NCBI RefSeq assembly: GCF_000802235.1
Contig: NZ_JTDL01000016.1
Coordinates: forward strand, 34,816-98,815
Origin: Sinomonas humi
Lineage (GTDB): Bacteria > Actinomycetota > Actinomycetes > Actinomycetales > Micrococcaceae
DNA: 64,000 bases
Reading direction: 5' to 3'
The translations under genes and the position numbers were made by a program. Positions within the stretch are counted from its first letter, which is position 1. Every line of letters starts with the position of its first letter. Of this stretch, positions 44,654 through 54,023 are shown piece by piece. The notes under the pieces are model-generated. The model was not told where the DNA came from. It was given only the letters and a program-made list of their open reading frames with translations, and did no database searches.

Positions 44654-45054
44654 TGTCGGAGAGGGTGAGATGCAACGGTGCCGCGGCGGAGCGGAAGGGG
44701 TCGCTTCTGGCCCCCTGCTCAAGAGGCGCAGTTACGGCCGAGTTGGCTGTAGGCGTCCTCGCTGTTGTGGCTCTTCTCGGGGTGCTCCTCACGGCACTCA
44801 GCGCGGCCATTATGCAATTGCAGGTCGAAGAGGCAGTGCGGGGTGCAGCGAGGGAGATCGCGCGAGGGGAATCGCCCGAAACGGCGACCGCCTTGGCTAA
44901 GCGAATAGCAGGCGATGCCGTCATCATCACGGTTGGGGTGGATGGATCGACGGCCAGCGTCGCTGCGCGAATGCAGGTGCCGGGCCCGTTGGCAATTGTT
45001 GGCGGCGTCGTCGCGCAGGCAACGGCGTCCGTCCGGCTCGAGTCGGCCCCTTGA
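44653..45054 (+). CDS. TadE-like pseudopilin
   Basis: 133 residues. TadE signature RGAVTAELAVGVLAVVAL (about 25-42), one N-terminal transmembrane helix, and an extracytoplasmic remainder (VEEAVRGAAREIARGE, MQVPGPLAIVGG). A minor pilus component in the Tad system. ATG overlaps the pilin stop by one base; its stop overlaps the next start (TTGA). Confidence 0.85.
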   Translation: MSERVRCNGAAAERKGSLLAPCSRGAVTAELAVGVLAVVALLGVLLTALSAAIMQLQVEEAVRGAAREIARGESPETATALAKRIAGDAVIITVGVDGSTASVAARMQVPGPLAIVGGVVAQATASVRLESAP

Positions 45055-45587
45055 AAGGGGAGGGGCGAACCTTGCCGCGGGGGGATTCGGCCGGGAGACT
45101 CGGGGATTCGGCTGCGGTACGTGGGCGTCCAGCCTGGCCTCCTGAGAGCTCGGGCGGGAGACTCGGGGATTCGGCTGCGGGGAGAGCAGTTGCCGCCCCG
45201 GGCAGGCGGTCCTCGCGTCCCGCGTCGGGGCGAACTGCCATCGGAGGCGCCGACAGGGGTGCCGGGACAATTCTGGCCTTAGCGCTGGCTCTGGTGGCAA
45301 TTCTGGGCTGTTCGGCGGCAGTCTTGCTGTCCCAAACCGTGATCGCGGCCGAGCGTGCTGGACGGGCGGCCGATCTCGCGGCGCTGGCTGCTGCAGATGC
45401 CGAGCGTGGTCTCGCACCCGGCGAGACGTGTGCCGTCGCCCAAGAGGTTGCACGGCTTAACGCAGCTCGAGTGGTGTCGTGCGACGTTGAGCTGCCGGGG
45501 GCGGTGGTCCGAGTGGTGGTTCGGGGGGAGGAAGTCATGGCCACGGGCCACGTCGAGGGCCGAGCCCGTGCTGGCCAGCCGCCGTGA
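45051..45587 (+). CDS. TadE/TadG-like secreted protein (Rv3654c-like)
   Basis: 178 residues starting with TTG (TTGA overlap). A Gly/Arg/Ser-rich leader of about 70 residues is followed by DRGAGTILALALALVAILG (one helix) and an extracytoplasmic domain with ERAGRAADLAALAAADAE and two Cys (GETCAV, VVSCDV) that could form a disulfide. This matches the last small gene of the M. tuberculosis Tad cluster. The leader contains a duplicated segment (GRLGDSAA twice) encoded by an exact 26-bp DNA repeat. The stop lies inside the 23-bp repeat array. Confidence 0.8.
   Translation: MKGEGRTLPRGDSAGRLGDSAAVRGRPAWPPESSGGRLGDSAAGRAVAAPGRRSSRPASGRTAIGGADRGAGTILALALALVAILGCSAAVLLSQTVIAAERAGRAADLAALAAADAERGLAPGETCAVAQEVARLNAARVVSCDVELPGAVVRVVVRGEEVMATGHVEGRARAGQPP
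45092..45180. repeat. Exact 26-bp direct repeat within the TadE/G-like gene
   Basis: Copies at 45092-45117 and 45155-45180, starting CGGGAGACTCGGGGATTCGG. A partial copy (GGGGATTCGG) lies at 45081-45090. Both encode GRLGDSAA in the same frame. Confidence 0.95.
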
Positions 45588-45683
45588 GCCAGTGCAGGTC
45601 AGTCGCTGTGAGCCGTGCGGGCCAGCCGCCCTGAGCCGTGCTGGCCAGCCCCCCTGAGCCGTGTGGGCCCAGGCGCCGCGAGC
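45568..45683. repeat. Five 23-bp tandem repeats at the end of the Tad operon
   Basis: Units begin at 45568, 45592, 45615, 45638 and 45661, consensus GTGCTGGCCAGCCGCCCTGA then GCC. There is a one-base insertion between units 1 and 2. Unit 1 contains the stop codon of the TadE/G-like gene. The gap to the convergent helicase gene is otherwise empty. Confidence 0.9.
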
Positions 45684-45780
45684 ACCGCTGGCCCTTCCGG
45701 GAGCGGCTCAGGCCGTCGTCCCGTCGTCCCGTCGTCCCGGCGAGCCGGAGACGCCGGGTGCACCGGGCGCACAGAGCGCG

Positions 45781-48141
45781 TCACCATGGGGAAGGTCCCA
45801 CTCCCAGCTTCGCTCGCTCGGCTTCACGGAGGAGCGCGCCGAGGAGGAGGACGGCTCCTGCCTTGTCGAGCGGGTTGTTCTTGTTGCCGCATTTCGGGCT
45901 CTGAACACATGAGGGACATCCGGAAGGGCATTCGCAAGCTTCGATGGCTGCCTTCGTCGCTGAAAGCCAGTCGCGGGCGCGATCGAAGCCCCGTTCGGCG
46001 AAGCCAGCACCGCCGGGGTGCCCGTCGTAGACGAAGATGGTCGGCCCTTCGGTGTCGGCGTGCAGCGCGGTCGAAACGCCTCCCACGTCCCACCGATCGC
46101 TCGATGCGACGAGAGGGAGCAGGCCGATGGCGGCGTGCTCTGCGGCGTGGAGCGCCCCTGGGAATTGCGCCTCGATGAGCCCGGCGGCGAAGAGGTTGCG
46201 GTTGTCCATGGTGAACCACACGGCCTTCGTGAAGAGCTCCCGTGCTCCCAGCTCAAGAGGCTCCTCGCCGAGGACCTCATTCGAAATGAGTGCCTTGCGC
46301 TGGAACGAGACGACTTGGGTCGTGACCTTGACCTCGCCGAAATGCACGGCTACGGGACCCCAGGTTTCGCTCCGTTCCTCGGAAAGGACCTCGATCTGGG
46401 TGATGTCGCGGGCTGTTGTGTAGTAGTCCGGATTGACTCGGCGTACCACCACACAGTGCTCGGCCTCGTTGAGCTCTTCAACGAAGTAGCTCGCGCCCTG
46501 ATGCACGTAGATTGCGCCCTGATGCGCCTGATAGTGCGTCTGGGGCGAATCCATCGAGCCCAAGACCTGTCCGGTCTCCGATTCGATGATCTGTACCGGT
46601 CCTCCACCGTCGGCCCTCAGGTTAACCATGCTGGCAGCGCTCTCGGGATGGGTCCAGAACCAGCCCGAAGGACGACGCCGCAGAAGCCCTTGGCGTTCGA
46701 GCTGGGCGAGGATTCCCTCGGCGGCTGGGCCGAAGAGCTCGAGGTCGGCTCGCGTCAGGGGCCTCTCGGCAGCGGCGGCGCAAAGATGCGGGCCGAGGAC
46801 GTAGGGGTTGGAAGGATCGAAGACTGTGGCCTCGACGGGAACGTCGAAGATTGCCTCCGGATGATTGACGAGATAGGTGTCGAGTGGATCGTCACTTGCA
46901 ACGAAGGCGGCGAGAGCATCTTGACCCGCCCTGCCAGCACGGCCAATCTGTTGGAACAGCGAGGCCCGCGTTCCCGGCCAGCCGGCGACGAGCACGGCGT
47001 CGAGGCCAGAGATGTCGATGCCCAGTTCGAGCGCCGAGGTGCTCGCGATTCCGAGCAGTTCGCCGGTCCTCAAGCGCCGTTCGAGTTCGCGACGTTCCTC
47101 GGGGAGGTATCCCGACCGGTAGGCGGCGACTCGTCCTGGAAGGCTCGGGTCGACCTCGTCGAGAAGCCGCTGGGTGATCGAAGAGATCGCTTCCGCGCCT
47201 CTGCGGGACTTGATGAAGGCGATGGTCCGTACCCGGGAGGAGACGAGGTTGGCGAGCAGATCCGAGGTCTCGGCGACGGCGGTTCGTCGCTGCGGCGCCC
47301 CGTTCTCGCCCCGAGACTCAGTCAGGGCGGGCTCCCAGAAGGCAACCTCTGTAGCTCCGTGCGGGGACCCGTCTTCCGTCACTGCGACCACGGGCGAGCC
47401 GATCAGGCGGGCCACGGAGGTCTCGGGCTCGGCGGTCGTAGCGGAGGCGGCGATGAAGACCGGGTCTGCCCCGTAGTAGGCGCAGACCCTCCGGAGCCTG
47501 CGGAGGAGGTTTGCGACATGCGAACCGAAGACGCCCCGGTAGCTGTGCGCTTCGTCGATTACGACGAAGCGCAGGCGCCGGAAGAAGGCCGACCACCAGG
47601 CGTGGTTGGGCAGCACCCCATAATGCAGCATGTCCGGGTTGGCCAGGACGACGTTCGCATGATCGCGGATCCATCGCCGAGCTGACTGTTCCGTATCCCC
47701 GTCATAGGTCTCTGCTCGTACGGTGGGCAGCCTGAGAGCCCGGATCGCGGCAAGCTGGTCAGCGGCGAGGGCCTTGGTGGGGGAGAGGTACAGGACGACA
47801 GCCCCGTCGTCGTGCACACGTCCGGGTTCGGCGAGCACGCGCAGTTCCGAGCGGTGGACGGCATCGAGCGCTGGGAGTTGGTAGGCCAGGGACTTTCCCG
47901 AGGCGGTTCCCGTTGCCACCACCACGTGGCGCCCGGAATGGGCATGATCAGCCGCTTCGATCTGATGCTTATAAGGTGCTACGACGCCGAGGCGAGCATA
48001 TGCCTCCACGAGGTCCGGGTGGACCCACTCAGGCCAAACGACCGTGCGAGCGGCGCGCGCTGGCAGCCGCCGGACGTGGCGCAGCTGCTCCGGCTCGGGA
48101 CTTCTCCCGAGGAGCGGAATCAAAGAATCGTGCTGCGCCAC
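45781..48141 (-). CDS. MrfA-like DEAD/DEAH helicase with DUF1998
   Basis: 786-residue superfamily 2 helicase. RecA domain 1 has TGTASGKSLAYQLP (Walker A), DEAH in VVIDEAHSYRG and SATT; domain 2 has STSALELGIDISGLD and QQIGRAGRAGQ. The C-terminal DUF1998 region ends with a cysteine cluster (CECPSGCPSCVQSPKC), matching the metal site described in B. subtilis MrfA, a helicase implicated in mitomycin-damage repair. GTG start at 48141 begins VAQHDSLIPLL. Located beside the Tad cluster as Rv3649 is in M. tuberculosis. Confidence 0.93.
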   Translation of the reverse strand: MAQHDSLIPLLGRSPEPEQLRHVRRLPARAARTVVWPEWVHPDLVEAYARLGVVAPYKHQIEAADHAHSGRHVVVATGTASGKSLAYQLPALDAVHRSELRVLAEPGRVHDDGAVVLYLSPTKALAADQLAAIRALRLPTVRAETYDGDTEQSARRWIRDHANVVLANPDMLHYGVLPNHAWWSAFFRRLRFVVIDEAHSYRGVFGSHVANLLRRLRRVCAYYGADPVFIAASATTAEPETSVARLIGSPVVAVTEDGSPHGATEVAFWEPALTESRGENGAPQRRTAVAETSDLLANLVSSRVRTIAFIKSRRGAEAISSITQRLLDEVDPSLPGRVAAYRSGYLPEERRELERRLRTGELLGIASTSALELGIDISGLDAVLVAGWPGTRASLFQQIGRAGRAGQDALAAFVASDDPLDTYLVNHPEAIFDVPVEATVFDPSNPYVLGPHLCAAAAERPLTRADLELFGPAAEGILAQLERQGLLRRRPSGWFWTHPESAASMVNLRADGGGPVQIIESETGQVLGSMDSPQTHYQAHQGAIYVHQGASYFVEELNEAEHCVVVRRVNPDYYTTARDITQIEVLSEERSETWGPVAVHFGEVKVTTQVVSFQRKALISNEVLGEEPLELGARELFTKAVWFTMDNRNLFAAGLIEAQFPGALHAAEHAAIGLLPLVASSDRWDVGGVSTALHADTEGPTIFVYDGHPGGAGFAERGFDRARDWLSATKAAIEACECPSGCPSCVQSPKCGNKNNPLDKAGAVLLLGALLREAERAKLGVGPSPW

Positions 48142-48211
48142 CCCAGCATTCTGCCAGCGTCACGTGCCGGCTACGGATTCGGGGCAGCAACCGGCACCGT
48201 TGGGACGGCGG

Positions 48212-48898
48212 TCAGTCGTTGAGGGAAGGGCCGTCCGGATTGCTCGCATTCTTGAGCATGAGGACGCCCGAGACGTCACTCCAGCCGAGGTGATGGTAGA
48301 GGTGCTGGCCATCGATGGAGGCAATGAGGAGCCCTTGGTCGGCTCCGTGCTCGCTCACCGCTGCCGTGAGCGCGCGCATGATGAAAGAACCGAGCCCGCG
48401 CCGACGGTACTTGGGTTCAGTGACAATGCGGTCGAACACCGCGAAGCCATCCGCGACGGCGACGTGACCGCTCGCGGCCAACTCGCCGTCCTGCGTTGCC
48501 ACGGTAACGGTTGCGGAGCTGTCTTCGATCTCGGTCCTGAGCTTGAGTTCGTCGTCGTTGAGCCAAGGCTCTTCGACGTCCTTGCCCTCGAAATCCATGA
48601 CCATGAGCTCTTGATCGGCCCCCAGCACGGCGAGACCGTGCTGTTCGGCGAGCGTCCGGAACCGTAGGTGGTTGTCCGTGAGCACGGCCAGAACGCGGTC
48701 ACGGCTCGCTGACATGAACTCGGCGAGTCGGCCGAAGTCCTCGTCGGACGGTTCGGCCGCGAACGCGACCCAGTCCCCGCTGCGATCCGTCAGCTGTGCG
48801 GCCGGGAACCCCCCGATTGACTGCGTCGGATAGTGCCGTGACGAGGCCCAGCCCTCTACCCACGTGACCAGAAGATCCTTGAGCTCTGCCTCTGCCAT
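48212..48898 (-). CDS. GNAT family N-acetyltransferase
   Basis: 228 residues. The N-terminal half is a degenerate GNAT-like lobe (EFMSASRDRVLAVLTDNHLR), the C-terminal half has a clear acetyl-CoA loop (VTEPKYRRRGLGSFIMRALT) and GLLIASIDGQHLYHHLGW. Substrate unknown. ATG 48898 is chosen because TATCGT (minus strand, 48906-48911) is 7 nt upstream, the leaderless pattern seen elsewhere here; ATG 48904 is two codons upstream. Confidence 0.88.
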   Translation of the reverse strand: MAEAELKDLLVTWVEGWASSRHYPTQSIGGFPAAQLTDRSGDWVAFAAEPSDEDFGRLAEFMSASRDRVLAVLTDNHLRFRTLAEQHGLAVLGADQELMVMDFEGKDVEEPWLNDDELKLRTEIEDSSATVTVATQDGELAASGHVAVADGFAVFDRIVTEPKYRRRGLGSFIMRALTAAVSEHGADQGLLIASIDGQHLYHHLGWSDVSGVLMLKNASNPDGPSLND

Positions 48899-49001
48899 AG
48901 GCATGACGATACCCGGCGTCGCGAGCTCCTGATAAGCCTCGTGACACAACTGTCACTCCTCGGCAACCCCACGGTCACCGGGCCCTCTTCACTGGCCTCG
49001 G

Positions 49002-49007
49002 TACCCT
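49002..49007 (+). promoter_or_regulatory. -10 box of the TrhO-like gene, leaderless GTG start
   Basis: TACCCT, then 7 nt, then GTG at 49015. The out-of-frame ATG at 49011 in between argues that the transcript starts at the GTG. Confidence 0.5.
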
Positions 49008-49014
49008 AGAATGC

Positions 49015-49938
49015 GTGGCTCTGAACCGAATCGTCCTCTTCTACTGCTTCACTCCGCTCTCCGATCCCGAAGCCGTGCGGCTTTGGCAGCGGGTGCTGTG
49101 CGCGGGGCTTGGGCTCCGGGGACGCATCATCGTCTCGCCTCACGGGATCAATGCCACCGTGGGCGGTGAGCTTGGCGCCGTCAAGCGCTACGTGCGCGCG
49201 ACAAAGGAATACCCGGGCTTTCACGGAATTGACGTCAAGTGGTCCGAAGGGGGCGCTGAAGACTTCCCGCGCCTGAGTGTCAAAGTTCGTCCTGAGCTCG
49301 TTTCGTTCGGAGCGCCGTCAGAGCTCGAGGTCGACGCCGAAGGCGTGGTTGGCGGGGGAACTCGCCTCACCCCTCAGGGGCTCCACGAGCTCGTCGACTC
49401 GCGGCGCGCCGAGGGGCGGGACGTCGTGTTCTTCGACGGCCGCAACGCGTTCGAAGCCCAGATCGGGCGGTTCAGAGGCGCAGTCGTGCCCGAGGTCGAG
49501 ACGACACGAGATTTCATTCGCGAGCTGGATTCAGGCGCGTACGACGATCTCAAGGGCAAGCCCGTCGTGACCTATTGCACGGGCGGCGTCCGCTGCGAGG
49601 TCCTCTCAGCCCTCATGCGCCGCCGTGGCTTCGAGGAGGTCTACCAGCTCGATGGCGGGATCGTCCGGTACGGAGAGGCCTTCGGCGACGCCGGGCTGTG
49701 GGAAGGCTCGCTGTACGTGTTTGACGGAAGAATGCATATCGAGTTCAGCGAGGACGCGGTTGAGATCGGCGACTGCGCTCGATGCGGGGCCGCGACCAGC
49801 GATTTCCACAACTGCGAGAATTCCGCTTGCCGGCAGCTGACGCTCTTCTGCGGGGACTGTGCTGCCGGCCCCGAGCCGCTGCGATGCCCGGGGGGCTGTG
49901 CGGCTCCTGCACTGGAAACTCGCGCGCTTACCGTTTGA
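49015..49938 (+). CDS. trhO: Rhodanese-domain tRNA uridine hydroxylase (TrhO/YceA family)
   Basis: 307 residues. The N-terminal acylphosphatase-like domain ([16 protein letters not shown]) precedes a rhodanese domain with active-site loop [12 protein letters not shown], and a C-terminal cysteine-rich tail ([20 protein letters not shown], then FCGDC and CPGGC). TrhO proteins hydroxylate tRNA U34 in the prephenate-independent pathway. The last 11 nt overlap the convergent lipoprotein gene. Confidence 0.92.
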   Translation: MALNRIVLFYCFTPLSDPEAVRLWQRVLCAGLGLRGRIIVSPHGINATVGGELGAVKRYVRATKEYPGFHGIDVKWSEGGAEDFPRLSVKVRPELVSFGAPSELEVDAEGVVGGGTRLTPQGLHELVDSRRAEGRDVVFFDGRNAFEAQIGRFRGAVVPEVETTRDFIRELDSGAYDDLKGKPVVTYCTGGVRCEVLSALMRRRGFEEVYQLDGGIVRYGEAFGDAGLWEGSLYVFDGRMHIEFSEDAVEIGDCARCGAATSDFHNCENSACRQLTLFCGDCAAGPEPLRCPGGCAAPALETRALTV

Positions 49939-50488
49939 CGACGCGGAACGCGTAGGCAGCCGCGTTGCCTCCCGCCGCGGACGCGGTGACCTCGGCGACC
50001 CCGTCCTGAGGGGCTACGAACGTCTTGGCCCACATCTGCCCACACGCATAGTCGCCGTCGATGATCGGAGTGGCCCCGAGCTGGAGAGCCAGGTGGAACG
50101 CAGGCCCTCCCCGGCACTCGTATTCGATCGTGAAGGTTCCTCCCGGTACAACAGTGCTTGCCAGGACTGGCTCGCCCTGAAGCACCATGCCGAACCCGAA
50201 GCCAAAGGAGAGTCCCCTGTTGTCCGGCAGCGCAGCTTCGGCCCAGGATGCGACCATGTCGGAGGTCCAGTCGCGCAGGGGAGGATCGGAAGCCGGGGGC
50301 GGGGGCACGCGTTCGAAAGCTAGCGGCGAGGGAGCGGACGACGGCGTAGAGCGCTCACCGAGGGGCGGGAGGCCGTCGTCGTAGGAATAGGCGCAGGCAG
50401 ACAAGGCCGCCGTTGAAGCCAGCAGAAGGCCGAGGGCGCAGCACATCTTTCCAGTCCCGAGCCCGGCAGCTGAACCCCCAAGCGGCAT
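49928..50488 (-). CDS. Secreted lipoprotein of unknown function
   Basis: 186 residues. Signal peptide with lipobox LSAC (lipidated Cys32), a Ser/Pro-rich linker (about 35-60), then a compact domain of about 120 residues with Cys pair YECRGG and DYACGQ and beta-rich ending [12 protein letters not shown] do not recognise the family. GAGGAGGTGAGC directly precedes the ATG at 50488, fixing the start. Anchored to the outer face of the membrane. Confidence 0.8.
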   Translation of the reverse strand: MPLGGSAAGLGTGKMCCALGLLLASTAALSACAYSYDDGLPPLGERSTPSSAPSPLAFERVPPPPASDPPLRDWTSDMVASWAEAALPDNRGLSFGFGFGMVLQGEPVLASTVVPGGTFTIEYECRGGPAFHLALQLGATPIIDGDYACGQMWAKTFVAPQDGVAEVTASAAGGNAAAYAFRVVKR

Positions 50489-50655
50489 GCTCACCTCCTC
50501 GCCCACTTTCGATGATGCGCCCGGGCCGTCAGCGGCGCCAGAGCGGAAAGGCCCTCGAGGTGAAGGGCTGTCCACATAGCGAGGTTTTGGGGCGAATCCT
50601 GTCGGGAACTCGTTATAGCGTGGACAAGCAGCGATCATTCATCGAAGGAGACTCC

Positions 50656-51504
50656 GTGGGCCAGCCCGGTGCAGTCAGCAACATAAGCCTCAACAACGGG
50701 GTGGAGATCCCACAGCTCGGGTTCGGCGTGTTCCAAGTGCCGTCTGCGGAGACTCAGGCAGCAGTCGAAGCCGCGCTAGAGGCCGGCTATCGACACATCG
50801 ACACCGCCGCCGCCTACCAGAACGAAGCCGGGGTAGGCGCCGCCCTCCGCGCGACCGGCATTGCACGCGAGGACGTGTTCGTCACGACGAAGCTCCGCAA
50901 CGGAGAACAAGACACCCCCCGCGCAGCGTTCGACGCGAGCCGGCGTGCGCTCGGCTTGGACGTGATCGATCTCTACCTCATCCACTGGCCCGTTCCCTCC
51001 CGGGACCTCTATGCGGCTGCCTGGAAGGAACTTGAGCGGATCTACGCCCAAGGTGAGGCGAGGTCAATCGGAGTTTCGAACTTCCTTCCCGAGCACCTCG
51101 ATCGTCTCCTTGGAGAATCAGACGTCGTGCCCGCGGTGAACCAGATCGAGCTCCACCCCACGTTCCAGCAGCCCGCGACGGCGCAGCGGACCAGGGAAGC
51201 GGGCATCGCCGTCGAGGCCTACAGCCCCTTGGGGCAGGGCAGGGACCTGGCCGCGGACCCGGTAGCCGCCGCCGCTCGGGCCCACGAGGCGACGCCGGCC
51301 CAAGTCGTGCTTGCATGGCATCTCGCTCACGGCACGATCGTCATTCCGAAGACGACGAGCGCCGAACGCATGCGCGAGAACTTCGCTGCGGCCACCCTCG
51401 ACCTCACGGCGGAGGAAGTCTCAGCCATCGACGCACTGGACTCAGACGCTCGTATCGGCTCCGACCCGGCCACTGCCGCACACACCCAGATGCCACAGGT
51501 CTAG
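50656..51504 (+). CDS. Aldo/keto reductase
   Basis: 282-residue NADPH-dependent carbonyl reductase of the DkgA-like group. Motifs: GYRHIDTAAAYQNEAGVG with catalytic Asp and Tyr, FVTTKL with Lys, YLIHWPVP with His, and the cofactor region VIPKTTSAERMREN. GTG 50656 is preceded by GAAGGAG at 5 nt. TATAGC (about 50614-50619) is a -10 candidate. The stop is one base from the methyltransferase GTG, so both are probably co-transcribed. Substrate not predictable. Confidence 0.95.
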   Translation: MGQPGAVSNISLNNGVEIPQLGFGVFQVPSAETQAAVEAALEAGYRHIDTAAAYQNEAGVGAALRATGIAREDVFVTTKLRNGEQDTPRAAFDASRRALGLDVIDLYLIHWPVPSRDLYAAAWKELERIYAQGEARSIGVSNFLPEHLDRLLGESDVVPAVNQIELHPTFQQPATAQRTREAGIAVEAYSPLGQGRDLAADPVAAAARAHEATPAQVVLAWHLAHGTIVIPKTTSAERMRENFAAATLDLTAEEVSAIDALDSDARIGSDPATAAHTQMPQV

Positions 51505-51505
51505 C

Positions 51506-53104
51506 GTGGGAATCGACACCCTCGACGCACCCCGTTCCGAGGACCTGAGCCTCCTTCGGGATCTTGCCGCGGAGCTTGCCGGCCTCGGCTACACAGTCGG
51601 CGGTGTTGCGGACCTCCTCGGCCCGGCGGCCCATGCAGCCCTCGCGCGTGATCAGATCGTTCCCGCTCTTGTCGCGCTCGAAGGAAGGGTCCAGGGTGCG
51701 AAGAGGACTCAGCCGGACGCCCTGGCCACCGCCGTCCGGTTCTTCCTGCTGAGGCAGGAGGTGCGGGCCGACGAGCTCGAAGCGGCCTTCCCCGCGGTCC
51801 GCGTGGGCGGCCTCCTCGAGCTGGGTCTTGCCGAGGAGGCCGAGGGGTCCCGTCTGCTCCGCGCAAGCGTTGACCTCCGTCCCTATGCGTGGGACGAAGA
51901 GGAAGGCGAGGTCCGCCTGTGGGTCGCCTCTGACCTCGCGGCCCACCAGCGGGCCGGCGTCCTGCGCAGGGATCATGTCCTGGGGATCGGCCATGCGTCC
52001 GCAACCCTCATTCAGTCAACCGCGCGGCGTCCCGTCGGGAACGCCTTGGACCTGGGTACCGGGTGCGGGATCCAGACCTTCCACCTGCTACGGCACGCAC
52101 GCCACGTTGTGGCCACGGACATCTCGGAGCGAGCGCTCGCCTTCGCGCGCTTCAACCTCCTGTTGAATGCCGAGACGCTGGCGATCGACCCCGAGCAACT
52201 CGAGGAGCGTGTCGAGCTCCGGCTCGGCTCGCTCCTCGAGCCGGTGGCGGGCGAACTCTTCGACATGGTGGTCTCGAATCCTCCCTTCGTGATCACGCCG
52301 CGCGTTGCAGGTGAGACCGCGCAGGATCAATTCACATACAGGGATGCAGGCCTTCCCGGGGACCAGTTGGTCGGGGGACTCGTCTCAGGCCTCGGCGACG
52401 TCCTGGCCGAGGGGGGAACCGCCCAGATGCTCGGAAACTGGGAGATCCGCGAGGGGTCTGCGTGGCACGAACGCATCCGATCGTGGGTTCCGAAAGAGCT
52501 TGATGCCTGGATCGTCCAACGCGAGCACGTCGGACCAGAGCAGTATGCGGAAACGTGGCTTCAGGATGCCTCCGAGCAGAGGGACGTCGAAGCGTACGCT
52601 CGCTCGTACGCCGCCTACCTGGAGGACTTCGCAACACGGAATACCTCTGGCATCGGTTTCGGGATGCTGTGGTTCCGCCGCCCGAGCGCAGGGCAGGCCC
52701 GACTCGATCGCTACGAAGAGCTGGCCCATCCTCTCGAGCAGCCGCTCGGGCCCTATTGGCAGGCTGCCGTAGAACGCGCGGACTGGCTCGAGCGCCTCGG
52801 AACGGAGGGGCTCGAGGCAGCCCATCTCGTGGTGGCGGACGATGTGACGGAAGAACGCCATCAGAGGCCGGGGGCCGAGCATCCGGGAGTCATCCTCCTG
52901 CGACAGGGGGCCGGGTTCCGGCGAACGTCACTTCTGAGCACCGAGCAGGCAGGCTTTGTCTCGGCGTGCGACGGCGAGCTCGCAGTCGGGCAGATTGCGG
53001 GCGCACTCGGCGCCCTTCTGGGCCGGGACGACGAAGAATTCCGGCGCGATCTCGTCCAAGCGGTGAGGGAGTTGATCCTCGACGGGTTCCTTGTGAAGGC
53101 ATAG
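51506..53104 (+). CDS. SAM-dependent methyltransferase, NPPF type
   Basis: 532 residues. A Rossmann methyltransferase domain lies at about residues 165-330 with motif I LDLGTGCGIQTFHLL, VVATDISERALAFAR, and the NPPF of MVVSNPPFVI, characteristic of enzymes modifying amide or exocyclic amino nitrogens (PrmC/HemK, RsmC-like). The N-terminal region (about 1-150) looks like a helical DUF7059-type domain found with these actinobacterial proteins; the C-terminal 130 residues are helical. Target (protein glutamine, rRNA) unknown. Starts with GTG one base after the reductase stop. Confidence 0.88.
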   Translation: MGIDTLDAPRSEDLSLLRDLAAELAGLGYTVGGVADLLGPAAHAALARDQIVPALVALEGRVQGAKRTQPDALATAVRFFLLRQEVRADELEAAFPAVRVGGLLELGLAEEAEGSRLLRASVDLRPYAWDEEEGEVRLWVASDLAAHQRAGVLRRDHVLGIGHASATLIQSTARRPVGNALDLGTGCGIQTFHLLRHARHVVATDISERALAFARFNLLLNAETLAIDPEQLEERVELRLGSLLEPVAGELFDMVVSNPPFVITPRVAGETAQDQFTYRDAGLPGDQLVGGLVSGLGDVLAEGGTAQMLGNWEIREGSAWHERIRSWVPKELDAWIVQREHVGPEQYAETWLQDASEQRDVEAYARSYAAYLEDFATRNTSGIGFGMLWFRRPSAGQARLDRYEELAHPLEQPLGPYWQAAVERADWLERLGTEGLEAAHLVVADDVTEERHQRPGAEHPGVILLRQGAGFRRTSLLSTEQAGFVSACDGELAVGQIAGALGALLGRDDEEFRRDLVQAVRELILDGFLVKA

Positions 53105-53105
53105 T

Positions 53106-53135
53106 TTGACATCCTTGGAGAGATGTGGCGTAAAT
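53106..53135 (+). promoter_or_regulatory. Promoter of the winged-helix regulator gene
   Basis: TTGACA (53106-53111) and, 18 nt later, a TAAATA-containing -10 near 53130-53135, within an AT-richer stretch. The ATG is at 53166. Confidence 0.55.
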
Positions 53136-53165
53136 AACAGCCACACCCCACGAAGTAAGAAGCAC

Positions 53166-53849
53166 ATGACCGAGAAGAAGCGCAGTCCCCGCACTGAGAA
53201 CCCCGTGCGGATCACGGACCCCAAGGCGATCAGGGCACTGGCCCACGGAGCACGGCTCGCTGCCATCAATGAGCTGTACTCGAGCCAGAAGAGTTGGACT
53301 GCGACGGAACTCGCGGCGTTCACAGGGCTCACACCGAGTGCGATGAGCTATCACCTCAGGGCGCTGAAGAAGTGGGGGATCGTGGTAGACGCGCCCAACG
53401 ACGGCGATGGCCGAGAGCGGCGTTGGAAGGCTGCTGGGACCGACCTCAACCTCGACACCGCAACGACGGGCCAGACGCCGGGGCTTGCCATTGTCGACAT
53501 GGAGCTCGATGCCCTGCGCAAGCGGATTGCGAGCCACGCGAAGCACCGCGAGGCCGCGCGGCGTCGTGGGGAACCGGACGAGTCACCGGTCATGATGGTC
53601 TCGGGCAACGTCCTCAAGCTGAGCCTCGAGCAGCGCGCCGAGTTCAAGCGGCGCATGTCCGAACTGCTCGACGAGTTCGATCAGGCCGCAGTCGAGGATC
53701 AGGAAGAGATCGACGCGACTCCTCCCGGAACCGAACGGATGTACGTCCTGTGGTCGATGCTTCCTGAGGTCCGCGAGCCAGCCGAGCCGGCGGGCAAGAC
53801 GTCTGTGCGTCGAGCGGCCGCCAAGGCCGCGACTGGCAATCCTGCCTAG
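53166..53849 (+). CDS. ArsR-like winged-helix transcriptional regulator
   Basis: 227 residues. The winged helix lies at residues about 17-80: ITDPKAIRALAHGARLAAI, then TATELAAFTGLTPSAMSYHLRALKKWGIV as the reading helix. There are no metal-binding Cys clusters, so it is not a classic metal sensor. The C-terminal half is helical and charged (LSLEQRAEFKRRMSELLDEF), perhaps for dimerisation. The ATG at 53166 has AAGTAAGAAG upstream. Targets unknown. Confidence 0.85.
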   Translation: MTEKKRSPRTENPVRITDPKAIRALAHGARLAAINELYSSQKSWTATELAAFTGLTPSAMSYHLRALKKWGIVVDAPNDGDGRERRWKAAGTDLNLDTATTGQTPGLAIVDMELDALRKRIASHAKHREAARRRGEPDESPVMMVSGNVLKLSLEQRAEFKRRMSELLDEFDQAAVEDQEEIDATPPGTERMYVLWSMLPEVREPAEPAGKTSVRRAAAKAATGNPA

Positions 53850-54023
53850 TCGACGGCCTGGTCGGTTTCTCCACAAGGCGAACGGCTCCACTTGCACACC
53901 GGTCACCGTCGTATGGTGAACTAGGGACTTGCGCGCAGGGCGTCATCAATCGGTGGGGCCGTCGCGCCGTCGGGCGGCCCCTGAGCCGCTCGCCCTGCAT
54001 CGTTTGCTGTCCTGAGGAGTAGC

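Noticed and set aside
53106..53165. 20-codon N-terminal extension of the winged-helix regulator starting at TTG 53106
   Set aside because: The TTG is part of a TTGACA -35 hexamer with a plausible -10 downstream, so this stretch is better read as promoter.
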